NCBI GenBank assembly: GCA_947478785.1
Contig: CANJXI010000013.1
Location: 1-60,652 of the forward strand
Direction of reading: 5' to 3'
Source: Caulobacteraceae bacterium
GTDB lineage: Bacteria > Pseudomonadota > Alphaproteobacteria > Caulobacterales > Caulobacteraceae
DNA: 60,652 nucleotides
This document shows, piece by piece, positions 1 through 7,961 of this stretch; within the stretch, counting starts at the first letter, position 1, and every line of letters begins with the position of its first letter. The notes beneath the pieces are model-generated. The model was not told where the DNA came from. It was given only the letters and a program-made list of their open reading frames with translations, and made no database searches. The position numbers were made by a program, and so were the translations under genes.

Positions 1-149
1 GGCGCCAGATCGCGGAACTTCGGCGACAGGTAGTCGCGCCACATCCCCGGCGGCGGGTTCACATGGGCGTCCGCGTCCACCAGATACGGCATCAGCCGCT
101 CGGCCCGCTCAACCTCAAGATTGACGTCAACGTCGTCGACAAGGCTCAT
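1..149 (-). CDS. Amidohydrolase family protein, N-terminal 49 codons (cut by window edge)
   Basis: The minus strand reads an open frame from ATG at 149 to the left edge. It has a good ribosome site (GAGGGAG at 158-164). The 49 visible residues contain a metal-binding DADAH at residues 25-29 and then MWRDYLSPKFRDL, closely matching the start of the divergent amidohydrolase at 397 (VDADAH at the same position, then MWADYLSPEFRDQ). This places it in the Amidohydro_2 (COG2159, TIM-barrel decarboxylase/hydrolase) family. The two genes are divergent paralogues sharing the regulatory region 150-396. The rest of the gene lies outside the window, so nothing can be said about its integrity or substrate. 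Confidence 0.85.
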   Translation of the reverse strand, partial: MSLVDDVDVNLEVERAERLMPYLVDADAHVNPPPGMWRDYLSPKFRDLA

Positions 150-322
150 CTAAAATACTCCCTCAAATAAATTCTGACGAACCGGTCAAATAGGTTCCGA
201 AAATGGGCTCCTTCAAGGTTCGTCGGAGACCTTGCGCGAGGGGTGGCGCCGGCCTCTCGAGCGGGCGGATTCCCCTGGGCGTTCGGGCCGCCCTTCCTTG
301 ACGGAGGTAGGCCCGAAGAGTA

Positions 323-336
323 GTGGATTAATCCAC
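323..336. promoter_or_regulatory. 14-bp perfect palindrome, candidate operator
   Basis: GTGGATTAATCCAC is a perfect palindrome in the divergent region between the amidohydrolase starts at 149 and 397, 60 bases before the second start codon. Its AT-rich centre stands out from the GC-rich surroundings. An 8-bp inverted repeat lies in the same region (GACGAACC at 176-183 and GGTTCGTC at 217-224). Operator function is inferred. Confidence 0.5.
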
Positions 337-396
337 AATGTCGAATTCAGTTTCGGACTTTCGCGGCGTCTGAATCGCCGTCTGGAGGAGAATCCA

Positions 397-1602
397 ATGC
401 CCCCTGCCGATGACGCCGCGGTCGCCGCCAAAACCCAGGCTTCCGACAAGGTTCGCCGCCGCATCGTCGATGCCGACGCCCATTGTGACGCCCCTTACGA
501 AATGTGGGCCGACTATCTGTCGCCCGAGTTCCGCGACCAGGCCCCAAGGATCGAACACGGCGAGGAGCACGACTGGATCGTCTTCGAAGGCAACCGCCGC
601 CCGGTGATGCTGATCTCCAACCAAGCCGGCCGTGAGGGCAAGGACTTCAAGATGGTTGGCCGTCGCGCCGAGATGCGCCCGGTCTGGAAGCCGGAGATCC
701 GGCTGGCCGACATGGACCAGGACGGCATGGACGCCGCCATCATGTTCGGCGGCGGCCCGCTGCCGACCGCGAAGTCCGACCTCTATATCGCCAGCTTCGA
801 GGCCTATAACCGCTGGCTGTGGGACTGGTGCGCCGCCGACCGCAAGCGCCTCATTCCCGTGGCCTATGTTCCGTCGCGCGACCCCGCCGAAACCATCGGC
901 ATGCTGAAGGACCTGGCGAAACTCGGCTTCCGCTCGGTCAATATCCCGGCCTTCCCGCAGGCCAAGGACGGCATCACCACCTCCTCGACGGTCCAGGCGG
1001 TCGCCTCCGGCCAGGCCGCGGCGCTGACCGGCAACCCCACGGGCGGCCGCTCCTATACCGATCCGGAGTGGGATGCGTTCTGGGCGACCCTGCAAGACCT
1101 CGACATGACGATCACCATGCACCTGGGCGGCCGCATCACCCGCTTCGGCATGAAGGAACACTTCCTGTCGGACCTGGTGATGTCCAAGGTGGCGATGGCC
1201 GAGCCGGTGGCGATCGCCATCTACAACGGCATCTTCATGAAGTACCCCAAGCTGCGCATGGTCATCGCGGAGAGCGGCGTGGGCTGGTTCTCCTGGATGG
1301 CGGAATACATGGACCGCACCTGGGGCAAGCAGCGCTTCTGGACCGAGAGCAAGCTGGTCAATCCGCCCAGCTTCTACATGGACCAGAATGTCTACGGCTC
1401 GTTCATCCACGACCGCACCGGCATCCTCAACCGCGACCGCCCGGGCGGCAAGAACATCATGTGGTCGTCCGACTATCCGCACTCGGAAACCACCTGGCCG
1501 AACTCGCAGGCCGTCATCGCGCGCGACTTCGAGGGCATCCCCGAAGCCGACGTGCGCGAGATCGTCTGCGACCGGGCCGCGCGGATCTATTTCGTCGACT
1601 GA
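397..1602 (+). CDS. Amidohydrolase family protein (ACMSD/decarboxylase-like TIM barrel)
   Basis: This is a 401-residue metal-dependent hydrolase or decarboxylase of the Amidohydro_2 (COG2159) superfamily, presumably cytoplasmic. The start at 397 is chosen because GGAGGAG lies at 384-390 and similarity to paralogues begins here; an in-frame ATG at 232 would add an unconserved tail. Metal ligand motifs are visible: D25-A-D27-A-H29 near the N-terminus, H242 in TMHLGG, E292 in ESGVGW and D359 in SSDYPHS. It is a close paralogue of the protein at 36388-37539 and of the fragment at 1-149. Family members catalyse non-oxidative decarboxylation of aromatic acids or hydrolysis of C-C, C-N or ester bonds. 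The substrate is unknown. A strong hairpin terminator follows. Confidence 0.85.
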   Translation: MPPADDAAVAAKTQASDKVRRRIVDADAHCDAPYEMWADYLSPEFRDQAPRIEHGEEHDWIVFEGNRRPVMLISNQAGREGKDFKMVGRRAEMRPVWKPEIRLADMDQDGMDAAIMFGGGPLPTAKSDLYIASFEAYNRWLWDWCAADRKRLIPVAYVPSRDPAETIGMLKDLAKLGFRSVNIPAFPQAKDGITTSSTVQAVASGQAAALTGNPTGGRSYTDPEWDAFWATLQDLDMTITMHLGGRITRFGMKEHFLSDLVMSKVAMAEPVAIAIYNGIFMKYPKLRMVIAESGVGWFSWMAEYMDRTWGKQRFWTESKLVNPPSFYMDQNVYGSFIHDRTGILNRDRPGGKNIMWSSDYPHSETTWPNSQAVIARDFEGIPEADVREIVCDRAARIYFVD

Positions 1603-1610
1603 AATCGCGA

Positions 1611-1638
1611 CCGCCCGGGGCCATAAGCACCCGGGCGG
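1611..1638 (+). other. Hairpin after the amidohydrolase stop codon
   Basis: CCGCCCGGG (1611-1619) pairs with CCCGGGCGG (1630-1638) around a 10-base loop. A short pyrimidine-rich stretch (ACTTTC) follows but no T run, so it may protect the 3' end of the mRNA rather than terminate it. Confidence 0.4.
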
Positions 1639-1663
1639 ACTTTCATTGAACCCATAAGGATAG

Positions 1664-1699
1664 CCGCGGGCGCATCCAGGTGCGCCCGCGGTGTTTTTT
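1664..1699 (+). terminator. Rho-independent terminator upstream of the CaiB gene
   Basis: An 11-bp perfect stem, CCGCGGGCGCA (1664-1674) with TGCGCCCGCGG (1681-1691), has a 6-base loop and is followed by TGTTTTTT (1692-1699). It ends only 23 bases before the CaiB start codon at 1723, leaving no room for a promoter between them. Transcription of CaiB therefore either reads through it or starts upstream of it. Confidence 0.85.
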
Positions 1700-1722
1700 A
1701 GATACGCGCCGAGGAAACCCGA

Positions 1723-2940
1723 ATGAAGAAGCCGCTGGAAGGCATCAAGATCGTCGAAGTCGCCATGTGGGCGTTCGTCCCCGCGGCGGGCGGGATACTT
1801 TCGGACATGGGCGCCTCGGTCCTGAAGATCGAGCCGCCGGACGGCGACCCTCTGCGGGCGCTCAACATCGGCGGCATCACGCCCGGCGAACATGGCTTCG
1901 TGCTCTCCTGGGAGAACTACAACCGCGGCAAGAAGAGCATGACGCTGGACCTGCGCCAGCAGGCCGGCGTGGACGTGCTCTACAAGCTCGTCCAATCCGC
2001 CGATGTCTTCCTCACCAACCTGCTGCCCCGCGCGCGCCGCAAGATGAAGATCGACGTCGAACATATCCGGGCGCTGAACCCCAACATCATCTACGCGGTC
2101 GGCAGCGGCACGGGCCGGCTTGGCCCCGAGGGCGACAAGGGTGGCTATGACGCCATCAGCTTCTGGGCGCGCGGCGGCATCGCCGCCTCCGCCCCGGTCG
2201 AGGGCGGCTCGGACTTCCCGGTCGGTCCGCCGGCCGGCGCCTTCGGCGACGTGCTGAGCGGCGCCATGCTGGCCGGCGGCGTCGCCGCGGCCGTGGCGCA
2301 GCGCGCGCTGACGGGCCACGCGTCCGTCGTCGACGCCTCGCTGCTCAACACCGCCATGTGGGCCATGCAGCGCTCGATCACCCAGGCGACGCTGGACGGC
2401 CGCAAGACGCTGCCCTCCGGCAGCCGCACCCAGACCCCCAACCCGCTGGTCAACGTCTACCGCACCAGCGACGACCGCTTCCTGTCGCTGTGCATGCTGC
2501 AGGCCCAGCGCTACTGGGCCACCTTCTGCGAGGTTGTGGAGCGGCCCGACCTGGGCGCCGATCCGCGCTTCGCGACGGACGCCGACCGCGCGGTGAACAA
2601 GATCGTCTGCATCGCCGAACTCGACGCCCTGTTCGCCAGCAAGCCGCTGGCGGAATGGCGGGAGATCCTGGCCCGCCAGGAAGGCCAGTGGGACGTCGTC
2701 CAGCAGGTGGGCGAACTGCACGAGGACGTGCAGGTGGTGGCCAACGGCTACATGCAGGTGGTGAACTACGCCGACGGCCGCACGCTGAAGATGGTCAGCA
2801 CGCCGATGCAGTTCGACCAGGTTCCCCTGCCCGCCGCCCCTGCGCCCGAACTCGGCGCCGACAGCGATCAGACCCTGGCGGACCTCGGTTACAGCGAGGA
2901 CGAGATCATCGACCTGAAGGTAGCCGGCGTCGTCTTCTAG
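1723..2940 (+). CDS. CaiB/BaiF-type (class III) CoA-transferase
   Basis: A 405-residue family III CoA-transferase. These enzymes move CoA between carboxylic acids through an aspartyl-CoA anhydride or thioester intermediate, and so activate a carboxylate without ATP. The N-terminal Rossmann-like segment (GIKIVEVAMWAFVPAAGGIL) and the conserved VVDASLLNTAMW with candidate catalytic Asp204 are present, so it looks active. GAGGAAA lies just upstream of the ATG. It follows an amidohydrolase behind a strong terminator and is followed by the ferredoxin gene after 57 bases. The acid partner is unknown. Two further CaiB genes lie in the window (9160 and 49740). Confidence 0.88.
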   Translation: MKKPLEGIKIVEVAMWAFVPAAGGILSDMGASVLKIEPPDGDPLRALNIGGITPGEHGFVLSWENYNRGKKSMTLDLRQQAGVDVLYKLVQSADVFLTNLLPRARRKMKIDVEHIRALNPNIIYAVGSGTGRLGPEGDKGGYDAISFWARGGIAASAPVEGGSDFPVGPPAGAFGDVLSGAMLAGGVAAAVAQRALTGHASVVDASLLNTAMWAMQRSITQATLDGRKTLPSGSRTQTPNPLVNVYRTSDDRFLSLCMLQAQRYWATFCEVVERPDLGADPRFATDADRAVNKIVCIAELDALFASKPLAEWREILARQEGQWDVVQQVGELHEDVQVVANGYMQVVNYADGRTLKMVSTPMQFDQVPLPAAPAPELGADSDQTLADLGYSEDEIIDLKVAGVVF

Positions 2941-2997
2941 GCCCCAGGCGACCGTCGCCGAAGGTCAGGGCCGGCCCCTTTTCCAGCTAGGAACGTC

Positions 2998-3318
2998 ATG
3001 GCGAAGATCACCTACATTGAGTTCAATGGCGCCGAGCATCCGGTCGACGCGTCGGACCGCTTCTCCGTGATGGAGGGCGCGGTGAAGAACAATGTGCCCG
3101 GCATCGACGCTGACTGCGGCGGCCAGTGCGCTTGCGGCACCTGCCACGTCTATGTCGATCCCGCCTGGCTGGAAAAGACCGGCGAGCGGACCGAGATGGA
3201 AAAGGCGATGCTTGAATTCGTCGAGAATGTTCAGCCCAATAGCCGCCTGAGCTGCCAGATCAAGGTCAGCGACAAGCTGGACGGCCTGGTGGTCCGGATG
3301 CCCGAGAGCCAACACTGA
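2998..3318 (+). CDS. [2Fe-2S] ferredoxin of the adrenodoxin/putidaredoxin type
   Basis: This 106-residue electron carrier has the four cluster cysteines in the spacing of P450-type ferredoxins: Cys40-x5-Cys46-x2-Cys49 ([14 protein letters not shown]) and Cys86 in RLSCQIKV. Such proteins pass electrons from an NAD(P)H ferredoxin reductase to cytochrome P450 or similar oxygenases. Length and motif agree with the family over the whole protein. It is the only ferredoxin seen here, while two P450 genes lie 26 and 49 kb downstream, so it may serve one or both. No ferredoxin reductase gene was found in the window. A 7-bp hairpin (3340-3366) follows the stop. Confidence 0.93.
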   Translation: MAKITYIEFNGAEHPVDASDRFSVMEGAVKNNVPGIDADCGGQCACGTCHVYVDPAWLEKTGERTEMEKAMLEFVENVQPNSRLSCQIKVSDKLDGLVVRMPESQH

Positions 3319-3438
3319 GGGCCCAGCGAAACTGACGTTGGCGACCGGGAATTCGGCCAGGTCGCCCAGACATCGCGCGAACGGCCATTAGAGCCAGAGC
3401 GCCCCGGCACCGCCGGAATCCAGGGAGGGCCGTGAGGC

Positions 3439-4677
3439 ATGCGAATCTATCACGGCTGGTACATGGTCGCGGTTTCGGCCCTGGTCTACATGCTGCTCCT
3501 GGGCTCGACCTACAGCGCCTTCGGCCTGTTCGTCCTGCCGGTGTCCGCCGAATTCAAGCTGTCGCGCGCCGACATCAATACGGCCCTCATCCTCGTCTCC
3601 ATGGGCAGCGCGGTGATGTCGCCGTTCCTGGGCCGTCTGCTCGACCGGTTCTCGTCGAAGCGGATCATGATGATCTCCGCCGTGGTGTTCGGGCTCAGCC
3701 TGGTTGGCCTCGGCCTGTCGCATTCGCTCTGGGTCAACGCCGCGGTCCTGGTCGTTCCGCTCGCCGCGGCCTTCGAGGGCGCGGGCGCCCTGACCCTTTC
3801 CGTCTTCCTGGCCCGCTGGTTCGTCGCCCAGAGGGGCCGGGCCATGGCGCTGGCCTATATCGGCGCGTCGGCCGGCGGCATCGCGGTGACCCCGGCGATC
3901 GGTCTGCTGATCGAGCATAATGGATGGCGCTCCGCCCTGGTCACCACCGGCCTTGTCGTCGGCGCGCTCCTCGTGATGCTGGCCGCCACCCTGCGGGACC
4001 GGCCGGGACCGGATGACATCGAGGTCAAGCCGGCTGGACCTCCGGTGACCGCGCGGGAACCCGTCGGGGCCCCGGACAAGGTTCGGGATATCATGGCGCG
4101 GCCGCAGTTCTGGTTCGTCGCGCTCGGGGTCGCCCTCGGCACCGCCGTCGCCCAGGCGATCACCATCTCGATCGTGCCCCTGGCGCTGGAAGGCGGCCTG
4201 ACGATGATCCAGGCGACGACGCTCGTCTCGGTGACCGCGACCTCGGCGATCCTGGGCAAGTTGCTGCTGGCATGGCAGGGGGACCGGGTCGACAGCGCCA
4301 CCCTGCTAACAGGCATGTTCGGTCTTGGCGCCCTGGTGAACGCGGCGCTCCTGTACAGCGAAAGCTTCCCGACCCTGGTCGGCTGCGCCGCCGTGGTGGG
4401 CCTGACGACCGGCGCCATCTCGCCGACCTTCTACGCGCTCCTGGCCGACCGGTTTGGCGTGCCATCGTTCGGCACAGTGCGCGGCCTGATGGCGCCGATC
4501 GGCTCGGTCCTCGGCATCGCGGGCGTGCGCCTGGCGGGTGAGGTCTACGACCGGACCGGCGGCTACGACGCCCTGTTCGCCGCCTTCATCGGCGTGGAGC
4601 TGGTGGCCGCGGTCATGCTGCTCGCGACCCGGTTTTCACCACGCGCGGCGACGGTTCCCCTTGAGGCCGCCACCTGA
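3439..4677 (+). CDS. MFS transporter
   Basis: A 412-residue inner-membrane carrier of the major facilitator superfamily with about 12 hydrophobic segments. Between segments 2 and 3 it has the MFS loop signature as GRLLDRFSSKR (about residues 66-76). The N-terminus (MRIYHGWYMVAVSALVYMLLLGSTYSAFGLF) is typical of the OFA/monocarboxylate-type MFS subgroup, which import organic acids. GGGAGGGCC precedes the ATG by about 10 bases. It is followed after 23 bases by the amidohydrolase pair, so these probably form one transcription unit. Substrate specificity is inferred only; an organic acid produced or used by the neighbouring enzymes is likely. Confidence 0.85.
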   Translation: MRIYHGWYMVAVSALVYMLLLGSTYSAFGLFVLPVSAEFKLSRADINTALILVSMGSAVMSPFLGRLLDRFSSKRIMMISAVVFGLSLVGLGLSHSLWVNAAVLVVPLAAAFEGAGALTLSVFLARWFVAQRGRAMALAYIGASAGGIAVTPAIGLLIEHNGWRSALVTTGLVVGALLVMLAATLRDRPGPDDIEVKPAGPPVTAREPVGAPDKVRDIMARPQFWFVALGVALGTAVAQAITISIVPLALEGGLTMIQATTLVSVTATSAILGKLLLAWQGDRVDSATLLTGMFGLGALVNAALLYSESFPTLVGCAAVVGLTTGAISPTFYALLADRFGVPSFGTVRGLMAPIGSVLGIAGVRLAGEVYDRTGGYDALFAAFIGVELVAAVMLLATRFSPRAATVPLEAAT

Positions 4678-4700
4678 CGGTGGCGATGCGGAGACATCCC

Positions 4701-5510
4701 ATGCCGGACTACATCGACGTGAGCGCCCGCATTGTCGATCCCAGCGACGAGTATCGGCTGTTCGACCTCACGGCGGACCCGCAGGCGGCCCTGGCGATCA
4801 TCGCCGACCTCGGGCCCCGGCAAGGCGGCGGCCGGTGCGTGCTGGCCCCGCCGACCTATTACCAGCTGGCCTCCGGCGTCGAAGACCTGCGGTGCGTGAA
4901 CGACTTCGTCCTGGCGCAGCGCAAGCCCGGCGGCGCGGTCTGCGCGGCGTTCGGCGTCGCCGAGCCGAAATACCAGGACGCGGCGATCGCCGAACTCGCC
5001 CGGATCGCGGCGCTCGGCGCCAGGGGCGTGGTCTGGAGCGCCCGCGCGCAGGGCGTGTTCGCCGACGACGCCCTGATGGCCGACCTCTGCCACCGGGCCC
5101 ACGATCTCGGCCTGGTCTCCATGTTGCGCGCCACACCCTATTCCGCGAACGAGGCGCTGACCCGGATCTGGGGCCTGGCGCGGCGCTGCCCGGACATGCC
5201 CCTGATCGTCTCCGGCGCCCTCATGTCCTACGACTACGCCCAGGCGATCCTGAGCGGCCAGGGCGGAGACAACCTGCTCTACGACACCGCCGGCTGGGGG
5301 CTGGCCTCGGCCCTCCCCCACGTCGTCTCCGCGCTCGGCGCGGGCCGCGTCCTCTTCGGGACGGGAGGCGGGTCGCCCCCGGACGAAGCGGCGGCGGGCC
5401 TGCGGAAAGCGTTGCAAGGCGCGGGCCTGCCCGGAGGCGCCGTCGACGACATCCTGTGGCGGAACGCCGTGCGCGTCCTTGGCCTCGACGTGACGGAGCC
5501 CGCGCAATGA
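4701..5510 (+). CDS. Degenerate amidohydrolase-fold protein (metal ligands missing)
   Basis: A 269-residue TIM-barrel protein of the Amidohydro_2 type, resembling the protein encoded immediately downstream. GGAGA before the ATG at 4701 supports this start; an ATG at 4680 is possible. The positions that carry metal ligands in active members are changed: the N-terminal HxH is replaced by IDVSAR (Ser8, Arg10), the barrel His by Arg143 (SMLRATPYS), and the C-terminal FGSD by FGTG (Gly222). It is therefore probably not a hydrolytic enzyme on its own. Its stop overlaps the start of the next gene (ATGA), implying tight co-translation and possibly a heteromeric complex with that protein. Confidence 0.7.
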   Translation: MPDYIDVSARIVDPSDEYRLFDLTADPQAALAIIADLGPRQGGGRCVLAPPTYYQLASGVEDLRCVNDFVLAQRKPGGAVCAAFGVAEPKYQDAAIAELARIAALGARGVVWSARAQGVFADDALMADLCHRAHDLGLVSMLRATPYSANEALTRIWGLARRCPDMPLIVSGALMSYDYAQAILSGQGGDNLLYDTAGWGLASALPHVVSALGAGRVLFGTGGGSPPDEAAAGLRKALQGAGLPGGAVDDILWRNAVRVLGLDVTEPAQ

Positions 5511-6328
5511 CCGCCCCAGCCAACGCCGGGATCTTCGATATCCATCAGCATGTGGGCAAGCTGATCGGCATTCCCGGGTCCGGCGGCGCGGACGCCACGC
5601 TGGAGAAGGACGTCAAGGTCCGGCTGGCGTTCATGGACGCCTTCGGCATCGCCCAGGCGGCGCTGATGCCGGGCCACTCCTATTCCTCGCCCGCCGGCCT
5701 GGCCGACACCCGCGCGCTGAACGACACCCTGCTGGCCTGCCAGGCGCTCGCGCCGGATCGGTTTCCCGCCATCATCGGCACGGTGGAGCCGCGTCATGGA
5801 CTGAAGTCCATCGCGGAGGTCGAGCGGCTTCACGCCGCCGGCGCCGCGGGCATATCCTGGCATCACAGGATGCAGGGCCTGCCCATGGACCATCCCGTCA
5901 TGTTCGCGCTCGTCGAGCGGATGGATGCGCTTGGCCTGATCGCCATGGCCCATTGCTACGCCAATGGCGACTTCGAGGCGCCGTGGCGGCTTCGGCGGCT
6001 GGCCGAGCGCTTCCCGCGCACCACCTTCATCGCGCTCGACGCCCAGACCAGCCCGGAGAACCTGGACCAGATCCTGGGCGCGGCCGAGGCCGTTCCCAAC
6101 CTGCACCTGGACCTTACCTCGACAGTGCTGGGCGTGGCGGGTATCCGCGCCTGCGTGGAGCGCCTGGGCCCCACGCGCCTCGTCTTCGGCAGCAACTACT
6201 ATTCGATGGGCGTGCGCACCGAGCTGGAGGAGCTCGAGCTTCTGCACGCGGCCGGACTGTCGGACGCCGACACCGCGATGATCGGCGGCGGCAATGCGCG
6301 GCGGTTGCTGGGGCTGGACGCTTCCTGA
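5507..6328 (+). CDS. Amidohydrolase family protein
   Basis: A 273-residue Amidohydro_2 protein. The start ATG at 5507 overlaps the previous stop by four bases. It keeps the first metal motif (FDIHQH, His13 and His15) and a barrel His149 (AMAHC). The family's C-terminal catalytic Asp in GSDxP is Asn230 here (FGSNYYSMG), and the second barrel His region reads ALDAQ. Activity may therefore be modified or depend on its partner at 4701-5510, which lacks the ligands. At about 270 residues it is of the short type (like 4-sulfomuconolactone or pyrone-carboxylate hydrolases), unlike the 380-415 residue paralogues elsewhere in the window. The next gene converges on it after only four bases. Confidence 0.8.
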   Translation: MTAPANAGIFDIHQHVGKLIGIPGSGGADATLEKDVKVRLAFMDAFGIAQAALMPGHSYSSPAGLADTRALNDTLLACQALAPDRFPAIIGTVEPRHGLKSIAEVERLHAAGAAGISWHHRMQGLPMDHPVMFALVERMDALGLIAMAHCYANGDFEAPWRLRRLAERFPRTTFIALDAQTSPENLDQILGAAEAVPNLHLDLTSTVLGVAGIRACVERLGPTRLVFGSNYYSMGVRTELEELELLHAAGLSDADTAMIGGGNARRLLGLDAS

Positions 6329-6332
6329 GGTC

Positions 6333-7118
6333 CTACGCGGCCGCGTGGTCGCGCAGGTAGCCGATGATCAGGTCGGCGATCAGGTCGGGCTGCTCAGGCA
6401 GGATGGCGTGACCGCAGTTCGGCGCCTCGACGTAGGTCACCTGCGATCCCAACGCCTGCGCCATCTCGCGCCCGACCTCGGGCGGGGCCATGGCGTCCTT
6501 CATCGGCTGGATGACCAGGATCGGCCGGCCGCCGGCCCGCCACCAGGTTTCCGGATCGACGCGCTGGAAGGCGGCGCTGATCGCGGCCCCGCTGGGCCAC
6601 CAGTCCGTCAGCCAGGAGCTTGCGTCATTGCCCGGCGCGAAGAACGCGATCTGCAGGGCCTCCAGCCGCACGGCGTCGGGCAGGCTCTCGTCGTGGCATC
6701 GGGCGAAGGCCTCAAGCACGTGGGCCGCGACCGGATATTTCCCCAGCGCATGCCCGCCGGGCGGCATCACCGCGACGGTGCTGACCAAGTCCGGATGGTA
6801 GGCCGCCGTCGCCCGCGCCATGATATTGCCGAGCGCATGGCCGACCACATGGGCCCGCCCGCCGCAGGCTTGGTTGATCACCCCGGCGACGTCGTCGGCG
6901 ATGTCCTCGAGGGTGAACTCGCCTTCCGGCCCGCGGCTCTTCCCGATGCCCCGCATGTTGACCGCAAGCGACCGGAACCCGGCCTTCGTCAGGGCCGCCT
7001 GCAGCAGGGCGAAATCGGTGGCCGGACGCAGGGCCGAGGCCAGCAGCACGACGTCGGGGCCCGAACCCTGCTCCAGGACCTCCAGCTCAACGCCCCGGTC
7101 CTTGTCGACGATCATCAT
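6333..7118 (-). CDS. Alpha/beta-fold hydrolase lacking the nucleophilic Ser
   Basis: A 261-residue alpha/beta-hydrolase-fold protein. The nucleophile elbow, normally GHSLG, reads G93-H-A95-L-G97; the Ala codon GCG is clear in the DNA. The usual acid and base appear retained (Asp208 in QPMKDAM, His237 in CGHAILPEQP). The HG oxyanion motif after the first strand is also absent (LLASALRPATDF). It is therefore either catalytically dead, a binding protein, or uses other chemistry than ester hydrolysis. MRGIGKS and FTLEDIADDVAGVI match the normal fold. It lies 33 bases downstream of the SDR at 7152, read in the same direction, and probably shares its transcript. Confidence 0.8.
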   Translation of the reverse strand: MMIVDKDRGVELEVLEQGSGPDVVLLASALRPATDFALLQAALTKAGFRSLAVNMRGIGKSRGPEGEFTLEDIADDVAGVINQACGGRAHVVGHALGNIMARATAAYHPDLVSTVAVMPPGGHALGKYPVAAHVLEAFARCHDESLPDAVRLEALQIAFFAPGNDASSWLTDWWPSGAAISAAFQRVDPETWWRAGGRPILVIQPMKDAMAPPEVGREMAQALGSQVTYVEAPNCGHAILPEQPDLIADLIIGYLRDHAAA

Positions 7119-7151
7119 GGCAATCCTCTCCTCGTTCCTTGTATGGCGCGG

Positions 7152-7961
7152 CTATGGCTGGCGCGCGTTGTCGGCGCTGGTCACGTGCGGAAATCGAACC
7201 ATGGTGCCGCCATCCACGACCAGGCATTGGCCGGTCATGTAGGACGACAGGTCCGACAGCAGGAACAGCAGCGGACCGGACAGCTCATGGGTCCGGCCAA
7301 ACCGCCGGAGCGGCACGCCCTCGCCCGCCGCCATGGCGTCGAACCGCGCCAGGGCCTCGGCCTCGGTGGCGCCCGGCATCTGCTCGGTCAGCCGGGGCGT
7401 GGCGGTGATGTCGGGGGCGATGCAGTTCACCCGGACGCCGTGGGGACCCCATTCCTCCGCCAGGGTCCGCGCCAGCGACATGACGCCGGCCTTGGCGATC
7501 CCGTAGGCGGCGTTGTTGCGGGCGCCGTAGAAGCCGCTGACCGAGGCGGTCATGGCGATCACCCCGCCGCCCTCGGCCAGCATGTGCCGGCCGGCGGCCT
7601 GGCACACCAGCATCTGCTGGATGAGGTTGAGCTGAAGCTGCTGCTGCCATAGCGCCAGGTCGTTCTCGATGAAGGGCTGCATCCGCACCAGGCCCACGAT
7701 ATTGGCCAGCCGCGTCAGGCCGCCGAGCTTGTCGTGGGCCTCGTCGACGGCGGCGTTCGCGCCCTCCACGGTGGTGACGTCGGCGACGATGGCGTGGGCG
7801 CCGAACTCTTCGGCGACATTGCGGGCCCGATCGCCGTCGATGTCGGCGACCGCCACCCGGGCGCCCGCCTGCTTCAGCAGCATCGCCGTGATCCGACCGC
7901 TGCCGTAGCCGCCGCCCACGACCAGGGCCGATTGCCCCTCCAGCCCGAAGAGCTCTTTCAA
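7152..7961 (-). CDS. SDR family NAD(P)-dependent oxidoreductase
   Basis: A 269-residue classical short-chain dehydrogenase. The start is taken as TTG at 7961 because GGGGAGGA stands just before it and the protein then begins MKELFGLEGQSALVVGGG, parallel to the SDRs at 26633 and 33803; upstream ATGs would add about 80 unconserved residues. The cofactor loop is GGGYGSG (16-22), and the catalytic residues Tyr153 and Lys157 are present (AAYGIAK) with a Ser at 140 or 142. It likely oxidises or reduces a hydroxy/keto intermediate. It is divergent from the luciferase-like gene at 8165, sharing about 200 bases of upstream DNA, and precedes the nucleophile-less hydrolase at 6333. Confidence 0.85.
   Translation of the reverse strand: MKELFGLEGQSALVVGGGYGSGRITAMLLKQAGARVAVADIDGDRARNVAEEFGAHAIVADVTTVEGANAAVDEAHDKLGGLTRLANIVGLVRMQPFIENDLALWQQQLQLNLIQQMLVCQAAGRHMLAEGGGVIAMTASVSGFYGARNNAAYGIAKAGVMSLARTLAEEWGPHGVRVNCIAPDITATPRLTEQMPGATEAEALARFDAMAAGEGVPLRRFGRTHELSGPLLFLLSDLSSYMTGQCLVVDGGTMVRFPHVTSADNARQP

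Noticed and set aside
232..396. Upstream in-frame extension of the amidohydrolase at 397
   Set aside because: The added residues are not conserved in the paralogues, and a strong ribosome site stands before 397. The palindrome at 323-336 also fits a non-coding region.
328..2721. Very long open frame on the minus strand (797 codons) opposite the amidohydrolase and CaiB genes
   Set aside because: Its translation is low-complexity Arg/Gly/Ala/Asp/His-rich with no motif; both opposite genes have clear family motifs and ribosome sites. It is an artefact of GC-rich codon usage.
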